From Cyclaneusma minus (Eukaryota > Ascomycota > Leotiomycetes > Marthamycetales > Marthamycetaceae): a DNA stretch of 64,000 nt. Position numbers and translations under genes: made by a program. Each line of letters begins with the position of its first letter. Position 1 is the stretch's first letter. The stretch covers positions 1 through 64,000 of the forward strand of contig JAKZHN010000019.1 in NCBI GenBank assembly GCA_037179335.1, given 5' to 3'. Shown one piece after another: positions 55,103-64,000 of this stretch. The notes below the pieces were generated by a model. That model saw only the letters and a program-made list of their open reading frames with translations, had not been told where the DNA came from and searched no databases.

Positions 55103-57136
55103 TCATTCAATAATCGGGGCCCATTCAACCTTTACCTCCTCCACCGTCTTCATAAGATCTGCCCTGCCTTTCTTCGACTCCACCACCAACACCGACGTGA
55201 ATTGGTTCATAGTGTGATCTGGCGGCACAACCTGATCTCCTTCCTGGAAGTGGTAAAGACAAAGCGGCACGCACGCCGCCAACTCTGGCTTCTCGCGTCG
55301 TAGTCGTGGCCTCGGATCCCCTGAGCGGAGTATGCCCCCCTTCTCTGGCATGATTAGCACGACCGCGCTGTCATGCTGCGCCCCCGCAGCGAAGGGCACC
55401 GAGAGCGCGCGAAACCGAGCCTCATCCCCAGCGCAGCACAGTATGTGCAGCGCCCACAAGTCGACGCCATGAGTCCAGGAAGCCGCGTAGAGACCGACGT
55501 AGCCCGGTGCCCGGGCGTTGATCTCAAGGAGGAAGACGCTGGGCTCCCGCGGCGCTGGCTGGCCTACGGTCGTGGCGGGCTGAGGTTTGGGTGTGAGATC
55601 GATAATGCCGCTCCCACTCTGCCGTACGTAGCTCATGGACGAGTCCCGCACGCGTGCCTCGCAGTGAAAGACGCCAGAGCGGAAGCCCATTCGGAGAATG
55701 CAGTCGCGCATGTATTCACAGACCAGACTCTGTTCCGACGTGGGCAGCTGGGATGGGTACATGAACAGGCCTTCCTGGAAGTCTTTTCGTCCCGTCATCG
55801 AAATCTCATCGAGGTCCCCCGCAGTCGGAGCATTATCCGAGACATCGAAGAAAGTGACTTCCCCGTCCCACATGGCGAGATTAATGTCCACTTCCGGCCC
55901 GTCGCAGTAAGGCTCGATCATGACTTCCGATCGAAGGTAGCCTGCAATGAAACCTGCAGCCCACTCAACGGCCGTGAGCAGCTCCGCCCGGTTCACCGCC
56001 TTTGCAACTCCATAGCTCCCCCGGCCGTTCGTAGGCTTGACGACCACGGGGTAAGGGACCTGCGGCCGTTTCCCTTCATCCGGTTCGTCAAGTAACTCCT
56101 CGAGCCGCTGCCTGTTGTTGACGCGAATCACTTGGTTTCGATCCTGATCATGGTCTGGCTGGATCATGCGCGTGAGGTACTTGTCAGTGGCAATCTTCAT
56201 TGCCGAAAGTGGTGCCGTGGGAAGCCCCAGGAGCTCAGCTACTTCTGTCACCTGTTTGAAAATAGGATCGAATCGCGAGGTCAAGCCGTCTAGGCGTTGG
56301 TCGCGAGCGGCAGCGTACAAGCGATGCACGAAGCCGTGGTCTGGAGTGAGATCGATGGGATGGAACGAAGCCCGCAGGGGCGCGAGAGGGCCATCCGACT
56401 TTTCCATGCATGTTCCGGGCTCATCAAAGACGACAAGATCGATGTTCAGGTGTAGCAATAGCTCAAGAGACATGCGGTAGTCGAGACAATGAACAAGCCC
56501 TACACGTTTCCGTGGGATAGGCGTTGGCATGAGCAGCTGCAGGTTCAGGCGGTTCTGAAACTCATTCTCCAATCTCTTCATAGCCTGCCATGGCGACGGA
56601 TCAAATTCAGTGCTTTTGACGGCACCGATGGCGGCCGTGAGCATCTCATAAAGCTGCGGAAGCAAGGACTCATCCTTTCCCGGTCCTGATCCGAACGGCT
56701 TGAAAGCCTGGATGTGCTGGCCGGGTCGGCAGAAAGTTGCCACTGCGTCGATTTGTGGACAGGCGTGGAACCTCGTCTCGATGATGTTGGACTGCGCAAC
56801 ATAGCCGGAAATCTTTGGCATAATCAGCTTGACAGCGATCCCCGATGATGTGGCGTCGAGCTCTTGCAGAGCTTGATCTAGAAATTTGCGGATGTCGAGA
56901 CTGCCGGCTCCCAGATCAAGGCTGGAATGAAGAGATCTGGGCCATGTAAAAGTCGGCGCATGGTCATATGAAACGAGCGTTCTAGGGGACCGGTTGATCA
57001 CCAAATCAACCGTTTGCACCGAAAAAGACTCTGGCGCAGCATTGGCTTGCCAAGTCAATGAATAAAGTCGAGGCTCGCCGGTGTCGCCGGGGGTATAGAA
57101 GGCATCAAGCGATACAGCGTCTACAGCCGAGCCCAT
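55103..57136 (-). CDS. ATP-grasp ligase (carnosine-synthase-like)
   Basis: Single exon, 677 aa. The N-terminal about 200 residues are specific to this protein. A pre-ATP-grasp Rossmann part follows (KRVGLVHCLDYRMSLELLLHLNIDLVVFDEPGT). The ATP-grasp domain starts at FKQVTEVAELLGLPTAPLSAMKIATDKYLTRM. Lys in PYPVVVKPTNGRGSYGVAKA binds ATP next to the Gly-rich loop. MIEPYCDGPEVDINLAMWDGEVTFFDVSDN follows, and Mg ligands are Glu in FHCEARV and Glu/Asn in LLEINARAPGYVGL. This order and the C-terminal SVPFAAGAQHDSAVVLIMPEKGGIL match carnosine synthase/L-amino-acid ligase-type enzymes. They activate a carboxylate as acyl phosphate and form an amide with an amine. With no NRPS or PKS in the window, this is the best candidate for the bond-forming core enzyme. 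It is divergent from the P450. Confidence 0.88.
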   Translation of the reverse strand: MGSAVDAVSLDAFYTPGDTGEPRLYSLTWQANAAPESFSVQTVDLVINRSPRTLVSYDHAPTFTWPRSLHSSLDLGAGSLDIRKFLDQALQELDATSSGIAVKLIMPKISGYVAQSNIIETRFHACPQIDAVATFCRPGQHIQAFKPFGSGPGKDESLLPQLYEMLTAAIGAVKSTEFDPSPWQAMKRLENEFQNRLNLQLLMPTPIPRKRVGLVHCLDYRMSLELLLHLNIDLVVFDEPGTCMEKSDGPLAPLRASFHPIDLTPDHGFVHRLYAAARDQRLDGLTSRFDPIFKQVTEVAELLGLPTAPLSAMKIATDKYLTRMIQPDHDQDRNQVIRVNNRQRLEELLDEPDEGKRPQVPYPVVVKPTNGRGSYGVAKAVNRAELLTAVEWAAGFIAGYLRSEVMIEPYCDGPEVDINLAMWDGEVTFFDVSDNAPTAGDLDEISMTGRKDFQEGLFMYPSQLPTSEQSLVCEYMRDCILRMGFRSGVFHCEARVRDSSMSYVRQSGSGIIDLTPKPQPATTVGQPAPREPSVFLLEINARAPGYVGLYAASWTHGVDLWALHILCCAGDEARFRALSVPFAAGAQHDSAVVLIMPEKGGILRSGDPRPRLRREKPELAACVPLCLYHFQEGDQVVPPDHTMNQFTSVLVVESKKGRADLMKTVEEVKVEWAPIIE

Positions 57137-57328
57137 CTTGACCTAGTAATCAAGAGTGAAGAATGCTCGGACTCAATTTGCGGGCAATCTCGTACCCTAA
57201 AGGCTTATATCTCTTCGGCTCTGTCGACATGCTTCTCCGAGTTCTATTAGGTACATCGAACATCAACATCCGCTGTGACGATGTCGGGTCGGATATGGCT
57301 CTCGGCGATACTGTCCGCTACCCTTTTT

Positions 57329-57336
57329 TCGGCCGA
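57329..57336. promoter_or_regulatory. TCGGCCGA palindrome in divergent promoter
   Basis: Between the divergent ATP-grasp and P450 genes, preceded by a T6 run and followed by AGCGCGG. Third copy of the motif in a divergent promoter of the cluster. Confidence 0.4.
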
Positions 57337-57507
57337 AGCGCGGAGATGTCGTTTCAATGAGACTTACAGATGGATGGTGACCTGGAATTATAAGGTACAG
57401 TGTTCAATTGTGCAATTGAATACGAAAAGCACCCTTCCATCGTTCAGTGCATTTTCTCTAGGGTCCTCCTGAGCCAATTTTCGATCTCACACATCTGTAG
57501 TCTCATC

Positions 57508-59079
57508 ATGTCGATGTTCGAAGATGACTGCACATTGTCTCGTTTGACGCACCTTGCAGTCGGATGCCTTGCTTTGTGGGCTCTTTCCACCTTGGCCGGC
57601 ATTGTCTACAGCAACATCGGTGCCTATATCGCTTTCCGTACAGCGCAGACCACGCATAACTGCCAAATGCCTCCACGATACCCGCACAGAGGCTGGCTAG
57701 GCCTCGATTTAGTGCGGGAGCGCGAAGCCGCAAGTGAGGCAGGACGTATACAGGCACATTACGACCACTACTTCGCCAAGTTGGGACGCACGTGGGAGGA
57801 AAAGATCGGCGGACAGCGACGCATCAACACCATTGACATGGCAAATGTTCGTGCTACCTTCAACGCAGATATGGATACGTTGGGACGAGCAGGCGCCTTC
57901 CACCAGAATGACTTTCTCGGCCCCGGCATCTTTTCGACTGATGGACCGCGCTGGAAGTTTTCCAGAGCTATGCTCATGCCGCTCTTCAAGAAAGCAGAGG
58001 TCCGATCTACCGCCATGTTCAAGAAACACGTCGACCGCTTTATCGCAGAAATCCCACACGACGGTAGCACCATCGACGTCCAGCCTGTCTTGAAGAAGAT
58101 GAATTTCGATTCGGCCGCCGAATTCATTTTCGGCAAGTCCACCGACTCCTTGGTGCCCGGGACGCCGTATTGCAACGGCGAGTTCATCGAGGCCTTTAAC
58201 ACCGCCAATGCTGGCTCTCTGAATCGAAGAAGAGCAGGCCGACTGGCTTTCAGATACTGGCTAGATCGGGAGTACCCAAGGTCTGTGGCCGAAGTCCATG
58301 CATTTGTCGACGAGCAAGTGCAGCGTGTGCTGAGTTCGCCACCTGGCGCTGAGAAGACCGAGCCGACCAAATATGTTTTGCTCCACGAGCTTGCGAAGCA
58401 AGTCAAAGACCCGCTTGCCCTCCGTTGGGAGTGTCTTAATCTCTTCGCAGGTGGGAGAGACGGCGTGGCCGTCCTAGCCGCCAACGCACTTTTCCGGCTG
58501 GCAAGAGATCCCAATCTTTGGCCGGTCCTGCGCGAAACGGCCCTTACCATACCAGAAGGAGCAGAGCTCGATCTTGACTCCAAGGTTCTCAGACCCTTCC
58601 GCGACGTGATCTACGAGACGATTCGCTCGACCGGACCCGCTTCAACCATCACCCGGACTGCTTTCAGCGACACCATCTTGCCCAAGGGCGGGGGGCCCGA
58701 CGGGGAGTCGCCGCTGTTTCTGCACAAGGGCGACCAAGTAACGGTACGCGGCTGGGGATGCAGCCATATCGAATCGGTATGGGGAGAAGATTGCTATGCA
58801 TTTAGACCCGACAGGTGGAACCACATGCAGGCTCCGCCAGAGTTTGTTCCATGGGGTGGCGGGCGGAGGGCCTGTCCAGCGTATCAGCAGGTATATCTTC
58901 AGTCTGCGTACATATTGATACGACTTGCCAAAGAGTTTTCGGCCATTGAAAACCGAGACCCAGTACTGGAGTATGTCGAGGTAGACAGGAATCTCATCGA
59001 GAGTCGCAACGGTGTTAAGATCGGGCTGACTGCAGGCTTGTCCACGGGAGCCAACGCGACGACGCGCTCGATCGCTTAG
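57508..59079 (+). CDS. Cytochrome P450, CYP52/CYP63-like, with atypical I-helix
   Basis: Single exon, 523 aa, starting MSMFEDDCTL. One N-terminal membrane anchor (LAVGCLALWALSTLAGIVY, about residues 13-31) puts it on the ER. GIFSTDGPRWKFSRAMLMPLFKK is the C-helix WxxxR region typical of CYP52-type alkane/fatty-acid hydroxylases. The I-helix reads FAGGRDGVAVL (about 313-323) where relatives have AGRDTTA, so the oxygen-activating Thr is missing. ExxR is Glu370-Thr-Ile-Arg373. FRPDRW fits the PERF region. The heme loop FVPWGGGRRACPA has Cys456; the usual Phe before the Gly triplet is Trp, and Ala replaces the Gly two residues after Cys. The enzyme could oxidise an aliphatic acyl or amino-acid side chain. 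Missing Thr may mean unusual chemistry (for example peroxide-shunt or rearrangement) or weakened activity. Confidence 0.9.
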   Translation: MSMFEDDCTLSRLTHLAVGCLALWALSTLAGIVYSNIGAYIAFRTAQTTHNCQMPPRYPHRGWLGLDLVREREAASEAGRIQAHYDHYFAKLGRTWEEKIGGQRRINTIDMANVRATFNADMDTLGRAGAFHQNDFLGPGIFSTDGPRWKFSRAMLMPLFKKAEVRSTAMFKKHVDRFIAEIPHDGSTIDVQPVLKKMNFDSAAEFIFGKSTDSLVPGTPYCNGEFIEAFNTANAGSLNRRRAGRLAFRYWLDREYPRSVAEVHAFVDEQVQRVLSSPPGAEKTEPTKYVLLHELAKQVKDPLALRWECLNLFAGGRDGVAVLAANALFRLARDPNLWPVLRETALTIPEGAELDLDSKVLRPFRDVIYETIRSTGPASTITRTAFSDTILPKGGGPDGESPLFLHKGDQVTVRGWGCSHIESVWGEDCYAFRPDRWNHMQAPPEFVPWGGGRRACPAYQQVYLQSAYILIRLAKEFSAIENRDPVLEYVEVDRNLIESRNGVKIGLTAGLSTGANATTRSIA

Positions 59080-59727
59080 AACGTTGGGGATGGTGAGTCT
59101 GAGGCACGAGAAGAAGATGGTGGCGCTGTTTAGTATCAAGGAGCCTGCACGGTTTCGTACCCCGAGACCATAGCGGCGATGCGCAAAATTTACATGGCGG
59201 CGTTGTATGTAGACGCTGTATGTACATGTAGGGTGAAATAGGTGTGGAGCTTGTACCGACCCAGTTTCTTGGCAAGGGTCACGTGAGTGATAGGTCCGTG
59301 CGCGACACTTGAAGCTGTTTTCGATGTCGGGGCTTTTCACCCTCTTCTTCAAGTTCTCCATGCCTCCTGATCTTGATCTCTGAGTAAACCCGAAACGATT
59401 AGAGAGGGAGAGAGAGAGAGAGAGAGAATCGAGTTTCTACGGCTTGGTTTTCGAGGCCTCAGACCTATTTCAAACCCTTCTAGGGTTCTGTGGACTTTCA
59501 GCACTCCAACGATCCAATTCCGACCACTGTTTGGCAGTGGGGGTCAATAAAAATGGGTGACAGCCTGTATACTACTGGACGTCCTATTCCGCGTGCCTTT
59601 CCTCGTTTCGGCCTGAAGGGCGTCTGCACTCGACGGAGACGCGTGGCTAGCTAGAGGTAGGGTCTATACTCTTCCCCACAGAACGGCATAGTATTTCATA
59701 CTATCTACCTAATAAACACCAACTGTT
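59080..59727. other. Intergenic; (GA)n microsatellite at about 59401-59427
   Basis: A GAGAGAGGGAGAGAGAGA tract lies between the convergent P450 and regulator genes. No gene is supported. Confidence 0.6.
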
Positions 59728-61921
59728 TTAGTATCTTGATCTTGGTGACACCGGTTGGTCTTCCACAGGGCGGTGTAGTCCGCCCAGAAGCATCTCTCCG
59801 CCTGACAACAAGCCAACCTCGTCACATATTCGCTGGATTTGTAGCACGTGGCTAGCAAGATCGTTGTCAGAAAAGCCGAACCCCGTCTCTTTGTTCTGCT
59901 GTGTCATACACATTTTCGTGATAAGTGCAGTAATGTCGTCCGTGATTCGCTTTTTACGGATGGCAGATGTGGCAGCATTTTCACCCAATTCGACAAAAGA
60001 GTTTGCTGCTGACAAGATCCAGAGGCTCTGCACACCGGTCCCCAATGTCAAGACACGTTGCTCGGCCATTCGAAGGGCGGACTCGACGAGGCCCATTCGT
60101 GGGGCCGACTGCAAGGCAAGAGACGTGACACCTTTCACAGATTTTATTAGACATCTTTTACGCAGAGGACTCGGAAGGGACCTACCTTGGTCTGAGTCAC
60201 AAGTTGCGAGAAGGCAGACGCATAACCCAGCACGTACTAGATTGTCCTTTGGTAAGGCCATCTGACTAAAGCCTTCATAGACGACCGCCTCGTATATTCT
60301 GATGATGGTGCCGGATGTTCTCGAGCAAACAAAGCGTAGATAGTCCGTGTCCTCGACAGTCTCCGGGTTTTTCTGGCAGACGAATGGTAAATGTAACAGA
60401 AGTAGTAGCTCTTGCAAATGCAGTTCCAAGGAAGCGCGACAAATCATTTGGTTGCTCGAGCCCACCGATTCTATCGTCATAGATGACCACTGGGAAACCT
60501 CGGCTATGGCTTGAGTTATCTGCTTGTGCAAAGCTCCACGTTGACCTTGGCTGATAGATACGTGCCTGCGTGGATTGTTGACTAGATCAACCATACTCAA
60601 GCGCAGTGGTCGAGTTGAGTAGGCAATCCTCGCGAATGAGTTATTTGTGAACTCGTTATCTGGGTCCTTGATTGGTTCGACCATGGTGCTGCTGTCATAT
60701 TTGCAATCTTTGAAGTTCTCTGGCGGTCCAATATCGCTGGTCAGATTGGAAGCCATAGACGGAAGGCCACGCTCAAGACAGCTGGCGATACTCAAATCAG
60801 CCACGGCAGACCATAGTTTTCGACGTAGCTCTCTTTCAAAAATTGACTCGCTGATGCCCAGAACCTTCGCATCGCGGTGTAGGCCGAGAGAGACGGCATC
60901 GGCGAGGAGGGCCTGGGAATCGCGATAGTGGTCTCTGCTATCAATGTCGTTGATTGCCTTCGAGAACAAGACCAAGCACCTGATCTGGAACCCTTCCAAG
61001 GATGTTTTCCGCTCCTTACGACCGTCCAACCAAGATTCCACCGCACTAAGCCACTGCAAAATTTCATTCCTGGCCGTAGAAGCGTTCAATGATAACGACT
61101 CGTCCATGAAAAGACACCTTGAGCATGACATCAAAGCCAGCAAGGTCGCATTAAAGCATGCCGAGTTTTCGTGTCTCCCATCCCAATAAATTTTGTATTC
61201 CGTCCAGAATGATGAAACGTGGAACAGCCCATGTAGCCCCGCGAAATGAGCAAAGTATGACTTCAAAAGATCGAGGCACCGTTGCTCTGCCGGAAGAAGA
61301 CGCTTCATCACCTCTTTCACAGCATCCTGCGAGTAGACTGGGCGAGGTGGTGCTGAGGTAGATTGGTGCGTGGCCCATCTTGACCCTCCAAGAAGACTGG
61401 CCTTGAATGGTCTCCTGTAGGAAACCACTAAGGCCTTCGAACAAGGCAACAATGCTCATCCAGTGACTCGGGCCTTTGAAATGGCCTTGGAAGATCCGGC
61501 TCGGCTCGGTGGTGGTTTGTCGTCCATGCGTCGAAGGTGAGCTGACAGTGACTTGTCTCTCCAAAGCCTGTGATGTAGCCTGCGCGAGATGATCGGTATC
61601 CTCGCCAGATGGGCGCTCGAAGCTCTCCCAATCCAGGTCCAAGGGCAGTGCAAAATTCGACTGCCCGTTCTCGCCAGTGGAGGACAACAAGCCACTGAAA
61701 TCCATTGACGAGAAATCCTCAGTGAATTCCATGCCCACACTTGTGTCCAGCCCTGTGAAAAATCGAGGATCGTACTTGCAAAGTTCTGGATGGCCCATCG
61801 TGAGGCACCGCGCGCAAATGGGGGTCTGGCGGTCACACTTCAGCTTCCTGCGCTTGCACTCGGAGCACGATAGGACTAGACGCCTTCTCTTGGTTGTTGA
61901 AGAGGCACTTGATACGGACAT
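59728..61921 (-). CDS. Zn2Cys6 transcription factor, probable cluster regulator
   Basis: The N-terminal frame (from 61921) has MSVSSASSTTKRRRLVLSCSECKRRKLKCD then CARCLTMGHPELC, a complete zinc cluster. The middle and C-terminal parts (AEQRCLDLLKSYFAHFAGLHGLFHVSSFW through SDQGVTSLALQSAP) lie in another frame and match the fungal-specific TF domain. A 73-bp intron at 61353-61425 (weak GTTTCC donor, CTACCTCAG acceptor) restores the frame and gives ...FEGLS/APPRPVYS. A 54-bp intron at 60132-60185 has good signals (GTAGGT, TCTAATA, AAAG). With both, the protein is 688 aa. If the first intron is wrong, there is a frameshift here and the regulator would be broken. Its position inside the cluster suggests pathway-specific control, possibly through TCGGCCGA or CGG palindromes. 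Only the zinc cluster and TF domain are certain. Confidence 0.8.
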
Positions 61922-63201
61922 TATTGGACTTTGTATGGTTTAAGCATGCTAAAGAGACGTTTGGTAATTGTGCCATTGAGTATCTGGGCACCATGCCAAA
62001 GGAAGAGAGGATGACAGGTGAAGATATGCTCGATTTTCTAGAGAACCCTTGGAAGGGCGTCGGTACTCCGATGAGATGATCTTATGGGTACCTCTTGCTA
62101 GGTTTGCACAACGCGACAGGCTTGGGCTGATGCTATCGATTAGTGCTAAGTTCATTGTAGTCTTTGTAGGTATAGGGCGGACAGCTGTAGGGCGCGTCAT
62201 TTGCGAACTACATATTACGAGTCCGCCATTTGCGAGCGTACATGAAGCCTTTACGAGCTCGACAATATTACTGGACTCTTTCCTTGCTTTGACCAAAGGC
62301 GTGATCGGGAAATCATTTTGTCTCGTACCAACCGGCTGCAGCTGCCAGGTCTGGATCCTTCAAAAATCTTCGGCTGACTGCATATGGAGTTCTTCACATT
62401 GGTTGAACTCCAGCCAGCCCCACACACCGCGCCACTCAATAATGCTACCTACAGAATGAACGTCAGGTGAAACGATGCCCCGCACTCAGCTACGGACCTA
62501 AAGGTTTCAGCTCCGAGGATAGTGGGCTGCAAGTTGGAGCCTGGAACCAATTGACTTCGCATGTGCCAGCTCGCCACCGTCTAGGAAGCAGCCAAGCAGC
62601 GGTGAAGAACAAGAAGAATGACGGCAAGAAAATGCCACATTGTGAAGTGTCGTTAAGTCACAACTTAGCCTCTTAGGTAACAAATAGTATGTGAATGCCA
62701 TGTGCGTTATGGGAATCAATTCACAGGATGCGATCTTGAGTGACGAGCTTGTTGGTTGCATGCGTCGCTACGTAGGCCAAGCTGCCTTAAGATCTTGAGA
62801 TCCACATTCCGGGCGACCGGGTTGTAACACCAAAGCTTGTCAAGCGGTTGGGAAAATCAAAAGTGTTAGTTGTCACCTTGCTGGTCGATATCCCTCGACT
62901 TCTACGACCATCGGACCAATCTCCGACAGCTCGCTGAGTCGCTCTCAGACATCTAAGTACAAACCTTACTGTCATATTATCACGTTCTCCTATAGGTATC
63001 CTCGTTCATCATTGAAATTGCCTCAGATCATCGATTCATCATTGCATGTACAGCATAGAGCCTATCTAAACAACACCAACACCATCACGAGACAGGCGAA
63101 CGAGCTGATTTTCCGACAACTCCCACTCTGCGGTCTTGCAATGCGCAGGAGTCCACCTAGACCTATCTCATACCCCTCACTGGCCTCTCTTCTGATCAAC
63201 A
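61922..63201. other. Intergenic region between regulator and second MFS; palindrome at 62911-62926
   Basis: 1.3 kb shared divergent upstream region. TCGGA-N6-TCCGA at 62911-62926 is a perfect palindrome about 275 bp 5' of the MFS start, again with inverted CGG half-sites. No protein gene recognised. Confidence 0.45.
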
Positions 63202-64000
63202 ATGGAATCCATGGTGAAATCAGAAGAGGGCCTGCTAGAAGAGAAGCCTTCCACAAGTCCGCCCAGTGTGGGGGCCGAATACAGCAATATTGTCGACTTC
63301 GATGGTCCGGATGACCCATCCAACCCGATGAATTGGCCCTTCTGGAAGAAAGTATATACGAGCCTGCTTTACAGCATGACAAGTGTGGGTTCAGTATGGG
63401 CCAGTACCGCGTAAGATATATACTTGTGCTGTTGGTTTAGGACATCTCCTGAGAATGAATAGATATGCACCTGCCAACACTTCAGTGGCAGATCACTTCA
63501 AAGTCTCCCATGAAGTTGCTCTGCTGGGTACCAGTCTCTTGCTTTTGGGGTAAGACAATCCCTTCATCCTTCGCTCTCAAGATATAGGTATTCACCAACT
63601 AATCGCCATGTCAGATGGGCTTTTGGTCCCCTGATATGGGCTCCATTGTCCGAAGTCTATGGTCGCAAATGGAGTGTCGTGATACCACTTTTTGTGGCCA
63701 CTGTATTCTCCTTTGCTACTGCTACTGCTAAGGACATCCAAATGGTCTTGATCTCACGATTCTTTACTGGCTTTTTCGGGTGTGCTTCTATTACCTGCAC
63801 TGGCGGTGTGTTCGTTGACCTTTGGGATGCCTCGGAGAGGGGTAATGCAATAGTTGGGTACACTCTCTCTGTGTGTCTTGTTCCGGTATGATGACTCCCT
63901 GATGCTTTACCGTCCACCTGATCAGTTCCACTGACGAACACTGGCATGTTCAGGATTTTGCGCCTATAGTCGGCGCTGCCATCATCTCCTGTGGAGTAAG
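63202..64000 (+). CDS. MFS transporter (DHA1-type), partial at right edge
   Basis: Exons 63202-63410, 63463-63549, 63615-63885 and 63954 to the edge encode the first about 204 residues. The cytosolic N-terminus ends DGPDDPSNPMNWPFWKKVY, the DPxNPxNW signature before TM1. APANTSVADHFKVSHEVALLGTSLLLLGWAFGPLIWAPLSEVYGRKW contains the TM2 helix and the loop 2-3 motif. RFFTGFFGCASITCTGGVFVDLWDASERGNAIVGYTLSV forms TM4-TM5. Exon 3 ends CLVP and exon 4 continues DFAPIVGAAI, antiporter motif C (GPxxGG-like). The frame remains open at 64000, where a GTAAG may be the next donor. As the second transporter of the cluster it could import a precursor or export the product. The C-terminal half is outside the window. 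Confidence 0.88.

Noticed and set aside
57768..59361. Long open frames antisense to the P450 (271 and 239 codons)
   Set aside because: They arise from the codon bias of the intronless P450 and have no independent features.

Overview
The window is nuclear DNA of a filamentous ascomycete (Pezizomycotina). The genes carry many short introns of about 45-95 bp with GTRNGT donors and CTRAY-like branch points. The gene content includes Zn2Cys6 regulators, an AA9 cellulose-active LPMO, 2EXR-type proteins and a compact secondary-metabolite-like cluster. The genus cannot be fixed from the sequence.

Layout. 0-31 kb is a loose, repeat-bearing region. It holds a partial AA9 LPMO next to an assembly gap (N at 865), three related 2EXR-type genes (one frameshifted, plus a tail relic), methionine sulfoxide reductase A, a 920-aa Zn2Cys6 regulator with a long gene-free upstream region, the Fe-S targeting factor Cia2/MIP18, a broken 2-oxoglutarate dioxygenase and actin-related protein 4. 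Four MITE-like elements lie here, two of them with TA target duplications. From 29.9 to 34.9 kb are the divergent housekeeping genes acetyl-CoA acetyltransferase and the spliceosomal GTPase Snu114.

At 35.97-36.99 kb (minus strand) is a gene missed by simple ORF calling: seven exons encode a 212-aa secreted precursor with six Kex2 (KR)-preceded copies of a DSxDPFNYY motif. Each repeat is one exon flanked by near-identical phase-1 introns. It looks like a fungal RiPP or Kex2-processed repeat peptide precursor.

From 38.36 kb to the right edge lies a contiguous gene cluster without a PKS, NRPS, terpene synthase or DMATS: MFS transporter, flavin-nucleotide-binding PNPOx-like protein, cystathionine gamma-synthase-like PLP enzyme, TauD-like dioxygenase, HpcH/HpaI aldolase, a second-copy-style aspartate kinase, EF1Bgamma-type GST, class I aminotransferase, beta-lactamase-like protein with Thr at the nucleophile position, carnosine-synthase-like ATP-grasp ligase, cytochrome P450, Zn2Cys6 regulator and a second MFS transporter. 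Aspartokinase plus a CGS-like enzyme, an aminotransferase and a pyruvate-type aldolase suggest an aspartate/homoserine-derived non-proteinogenic amino acid. The ATP-grasp enzyme could join it to a partner by an amide bond, with tailoring by TauD, P450 and PNPOx-like enzymes. The product is inference. Several genes are in divergent pairs, and three of the shared promoters carry the palindrome TCGGCCGA, a plausible site for a cluster regulator.
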